From: a virus
Reading direction: 5' to 3' (one strand)
Virus record (IMG/VR): IMGVR_UViG_3300042528_000231
Span: 1-29,611 of that record
Length of the DNA: 29,611 bases
The notes under the pieces were generated by a model, which was not told where the DNA came from, did not search any database, and worked only from the letters and a program-made list of their open reading frames with translations. Shown here piece by piece: positions 27,357-29,611 of this stretch (positions within the stretch are counted from its first letter, which is position 1; the number at the start of each line of letters is the position of its first letter). Position numbers and translations under genes: made by a program.

Positions 27357-29221
27357 CCCTCGAAAAGGCTACCGAGCTGTTGGCGCATATCTCGAAAGAG
27401 TATGCTATTTACGAGGTCAAGAAACGCTCGGATAAGTTCTATGTGCCTGACTTTTACCCAACATATCGGGCTTGTGTCGATATGGCTGCTCGTCTAAAGG
27501 TACATTCGGACTACGATGCCTTCCCCGAAAAGCTACTCAAAGAGAAAGCCCCTAATGAGCTTCCGCACGAGTTCAACTATCGTAAGCAGATTTATAGGCC
27601 GATTACTGTTCCATACTTCCACAAGGCGGTAAACGTTGCTGGCAGGGTTTGGAACAGGCAGAACTATGAAATACGCTTTGGCAATATTGAGCAGGAGCGT
27701 TACTTCAATGAGGACTACCCTCGCTTTGGCAGTATTGAAACCTACTTTCAGCAGATAGTAACCTTCGTTACGCTGACCGACCCCAACGCTGTGTTGGGCA
27801 TTATGCCCGTAGGCTTGGAGTATTTTGAGGATGGAACGTTCAACGACACTATCGAGGTTAAGCCAACGGCATATTGCTTCAAGAGTAAGAAGGTGTGGGG
27901 ATGGAAGGATGAAGAGTATGCTATCATCCGTGCAGAGCATAGTTCAAAGGTTCACTTAGGCTCGGAGAAGAAAGAGGTTGAGGATGGCCTTGTGTTCTAC
28001 ATCTTCGATAAGAATGAGATTCTGATAGCCACTCAGGTAGGCAAAAAGAGCGACTACACCTTTGACATTGAGTTGTACTACCGACACAATATGGGTGTTC
28101 TTCCCTGCGTAAGACTTGGCGGTATTTCGGTTCAAGAGGATGGGGATTACTACTACCATTCTTTTTACACCCCTGCTATCCCTGCATTAGACCAAGCCGT
28201 TAATGATTTCTCCACCTTGCAGATGAGTAAGTTTTCTCATGCCTTCTTGCAGAAGTGGGAGTATGTAGATGAGTGCGACAAGTGTAATGGGTCTGGGCAG
28301 GTCGAAGAGGCATTGGGCTTTGAGGATAAGGTTGCTATTGCCTGCTCAAATTGTGGGGGCACGGGAACTCGAAGGATGTTTGGTCCACTATCCGTATATC
28401 AGGTTCAAGCACCGAATAGGTTTACTACCGAGACTGAAACCAAGATTCAGATACCGCCCGCTGGCTTCATTGACGTAAAACACGAAATCCTTGACTTCTT
28501 AAACAAACAGGTCATTACTAATATTCAGATGGCTTTCGAGCTTTTGAGCATTGATGTAATGAACAATGAGAAGATTTCGGGTAGGGAAACGGCTACGGGT
28601 AAGGCTATTGACCGTGAGGAGTTGTATAGCTTCCTGTTAAGTTTTTCGGGTGTTGTATTCTCTGACTTTCAGTTCGCTATCAATATGATTGGCAGGATGC
28701 GTTATGGCGACTCTTGGCAACAGCCTGCTATGCGCTACCCTCAGAACTTTGAGATGAGGACTGATGCAGAGCTAACCACTGAGATTAAGAACGCCCCTTC
28801 GTTTTCAAGGGCTATGTTGGCTCAGCAGTATTTGGACACTCGCTTTCCTATTGAGGAGGTTAAGAGTGCTATTATGAAGCTATCAGTCAAGGTTGACCCG
28901 TACTTCAATTTGGATGCTAAGGAGGTTATGATGCTATCCGCGTCTGGCATTATTGAGAAGTGGGAGGCTATTATGCACTTTAAGGTTGAGTCTATCATCC
29001 GTGATTTAGTCTATGAGAATGAGGGATTCCTGAACTTAGAATACTTAGAGCAAAAGAAAAAGATAGAGGATGTGGCAAAATCGCTCGTTCCAAAGGAAAA
29101 GGGCTTAACTTTGCCAAATCTAAACACAATAAATGGACTTCGAGGAAATAATTCAAGAGTTGGACTCCCTCCCACAGGAGATCCAGACGATAAACCAGGC
29201 GACGGAAGACAGCCTATATGA
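27353..29221 (+). CDS. Probable portal protein with an inserted DnaJ-like zinc cluster
   Basis: 622 residues, size usual for portals. The call rests on position before a head gene, on a long alpha/beta body with YRKQIYRPITVPYFHKAVNV and SGRETATGKAIDREELYSFL (a portal-like stem and crown helix region), and on no better alternative. Unusual is a C-x2-C-N-G-S-G ... C-x2-C-G-G-T-G-T pair: Cys308/Cys311 and Cys331/Cys334, the DnaJ CxxCxGxG zinc repeat. The C-terminal end is Lys/Pro/Gly-rich. The downstream gene starts inside its 3' end (89-base overlap). Confidence 0.65.
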   Translation: MTLEKATELLAHISKEYAIYEVKKRSDKFYVPDFYPTYRACVDMAARLKVHSDYDAFPEKLLKEKAPNELPHEFNYRKQIYRPITVPYFHKAVNVAGRVWNRQNYEIRFGNIEQERYFNEDYPRFGSIETYFQQIVTFVTLTDPNAVLGIMPVGLEYFEDGTFNDTIEVKPTAYCFKSKKVWGWKDEEYAIIRAEHSSKVHLGSEKKEVEDGLVFYIFDKNEILIATQVGKKSDYTFDIELYYRHNMGVLPCVRLGGISVQEDGDYYYHSFYTPAIPALDQAVNDFSTLQMSKFSHAFLQKWEYVDECDKCNGSGQVEEALGFEDKVAIACSNCGGTGTRRMFGPLSVYQVQAPNRFTTETETKIQIPPAGFIDVKHEILDFLNKQVITNIQMAFELLSIDVMNNEKISGRETATGKAIDREELYSFLLSFSGVVFSDFQFAINMIGRMRYGDSWQQPAMRYPQNFEMRTDAELTTEIKNAPSFSRAMLAQQYLDTRFPIEEVKSAIMKLSVKVDPYFNLDAKEVMMLSASGIIEKWEAIMHFKVESIIRDLVYENEGFLNLEYLEQKKKIEDVAKSLVPKEKGLTLPNLNTINGLRGNNSRVGLPPTGDPDDKPGDGRQPI

Positions 29222-29611
29222 GGCTATTTTAGTCCTTTTATCGACCTTTAGCTTCACCGATGGGGATATAGACCAATCGGAAGAAAACTTCGCTAAGGTT
29301 GCGTCTTTAAGGCCAAGAATTGAACGTTTGGTCGCAGAGTCGGGATACTCTGATGCCATTGCCTTTTATCGGGACAGGTTAGCGCGTGTTCAACGCAAGA
29401 TTGACGAGATCGTAGGTACTTCCGATATACCTGACGAAACGATGACACCCCTTCGTGAGGGTGCTGATGCCGCAGAGACATCGGCTTTGGAGACTTTAAA
29501 TGGGGCAATGGGTGATGCCGTTTCTGACATTGTGAATACTATTGTATTCATGATGCTTGCTGGTTCCAGCAGGGCGGCATTGGAGGATGCTATTGAGCAG
29601 TCCGTTAAGGG
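29133..29611 (+). CDS. Probable head-morphogenesis protein, 3' end outside window
   Basis: 159 residues seen from ATG 29133; the frame is still open at the window edge. N-terminus MDFEEIIQELDSLPQEIQTI is helical and acidic, then VASLRPRIERLVAESGYSDA and IAFYRDRLARVQRKIDEIVG, and an Ala/Met-rich end (DIVNTIVFMMLAGSSRAALE). The position after a portal gene is where phages keep a Mu gpF/SPP1 gp7-type morphogenesis protein or a scaffold; the long helices fit either. The 89-base overlap with the portal gene is unusually long. Confidence 0.6.
   Translation, partial: MDFEEIIQELDSLPQEIQTINQATEDSLYEAILVLLSTFSFTDGDIDQSEENFAKVASLRPRIERLVAESGYSDAIAFYRDRLARVQRKIDEIVGTSDIPDETMTPLREGADAAETSALETLNGAMGDAVSDIVNTIVFMMLAGSSRAALEDAIEQSVK

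Noticed and set aside
1-29611. tRNA genes, integrase, attachment site or diversity-generating retroelement
   Set aside because: I found no cloverleaf with a T-arm, no recombinase motif and no reverse transcriptase or template/variable repeat pair in either strand by eye.

Overview
The window is part of the genome of a tailed phage (siphovirus-like, possibly a prophage; no integrase or attachment site is visible) of a Bacteroidetes host. The host call rests on the promoters: three early promoters have TTG, exactly 19 bases, then TAnnTTTG, the Bacteroidetes -33/-7 pattern. Other -7 boxes of the same form precede late genes, and Shine-Dalgarno sites are essentially absent. The phage call rests on terminase, tape measure, portal-like, holin-like and amidase genes.

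Layout. 1-4025 (minus strand): a tightly packed operon of small unknown genes around an ERF-family single-strand annealing protein. 4026-4420: a divergent control region with the first array of the hexamer TCGTCA. 4421-6998 (plus): a RadC/JAMM-domain protein and small phage proteins, interrupted by a second, larger TCGTCA array (5457-5642) with an embedded terminator and a second copy of the early promoter. 6999-7608: non-coding, with dispersed repeats and AT-rich hairpins. 7609-8673: a stand-alone GT4-like glycosyltransferase. 8775-10912 (plus): a small protein, holin-like protein, orphan DNA methyltransferase and two small genes. 10972-12634 (minus): a basic protein, T7-lysozyme-type amidase and a metallophosphoesterase. 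12715-22897 (plus): small and large terminase, tail-assembly genes with a probable -1 frameshift, tape measure, two large tail proteins and a small structural protein. 22961-27281 (plus): a six-gene glycosyltransferase/methyltransferase cassette with its own promoter-like box behind a terminator. 27353-end: portal-like protein and the start of a probable head-morphogenesis gene.

How it fits together. The left part holds early functions (recombination, and replication or regulation through the arrays). The right part holds packaging, tail and head genes. Lysis genes lie on opposite strands between them. Five glycosyltransferases and two methyltransferase-like proteins suggest glycan modification of the virion or host surface using host sugar donors, since no nucleotide-sugar synthesis genes are present.

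Most unusual features: (i) an in-frame TGA inside the Walker A motif of the large terminase, flanked by two identical CGA codons, where a six-base hop would restore a canonical P-loop; (ii) 28 direct copies of TCGTCA in two arrays with strict 10-nt and 7+10-nt phasing next to the repeated early promoters; (iii) the glycan-modification cassette placed between tail and portal genes.
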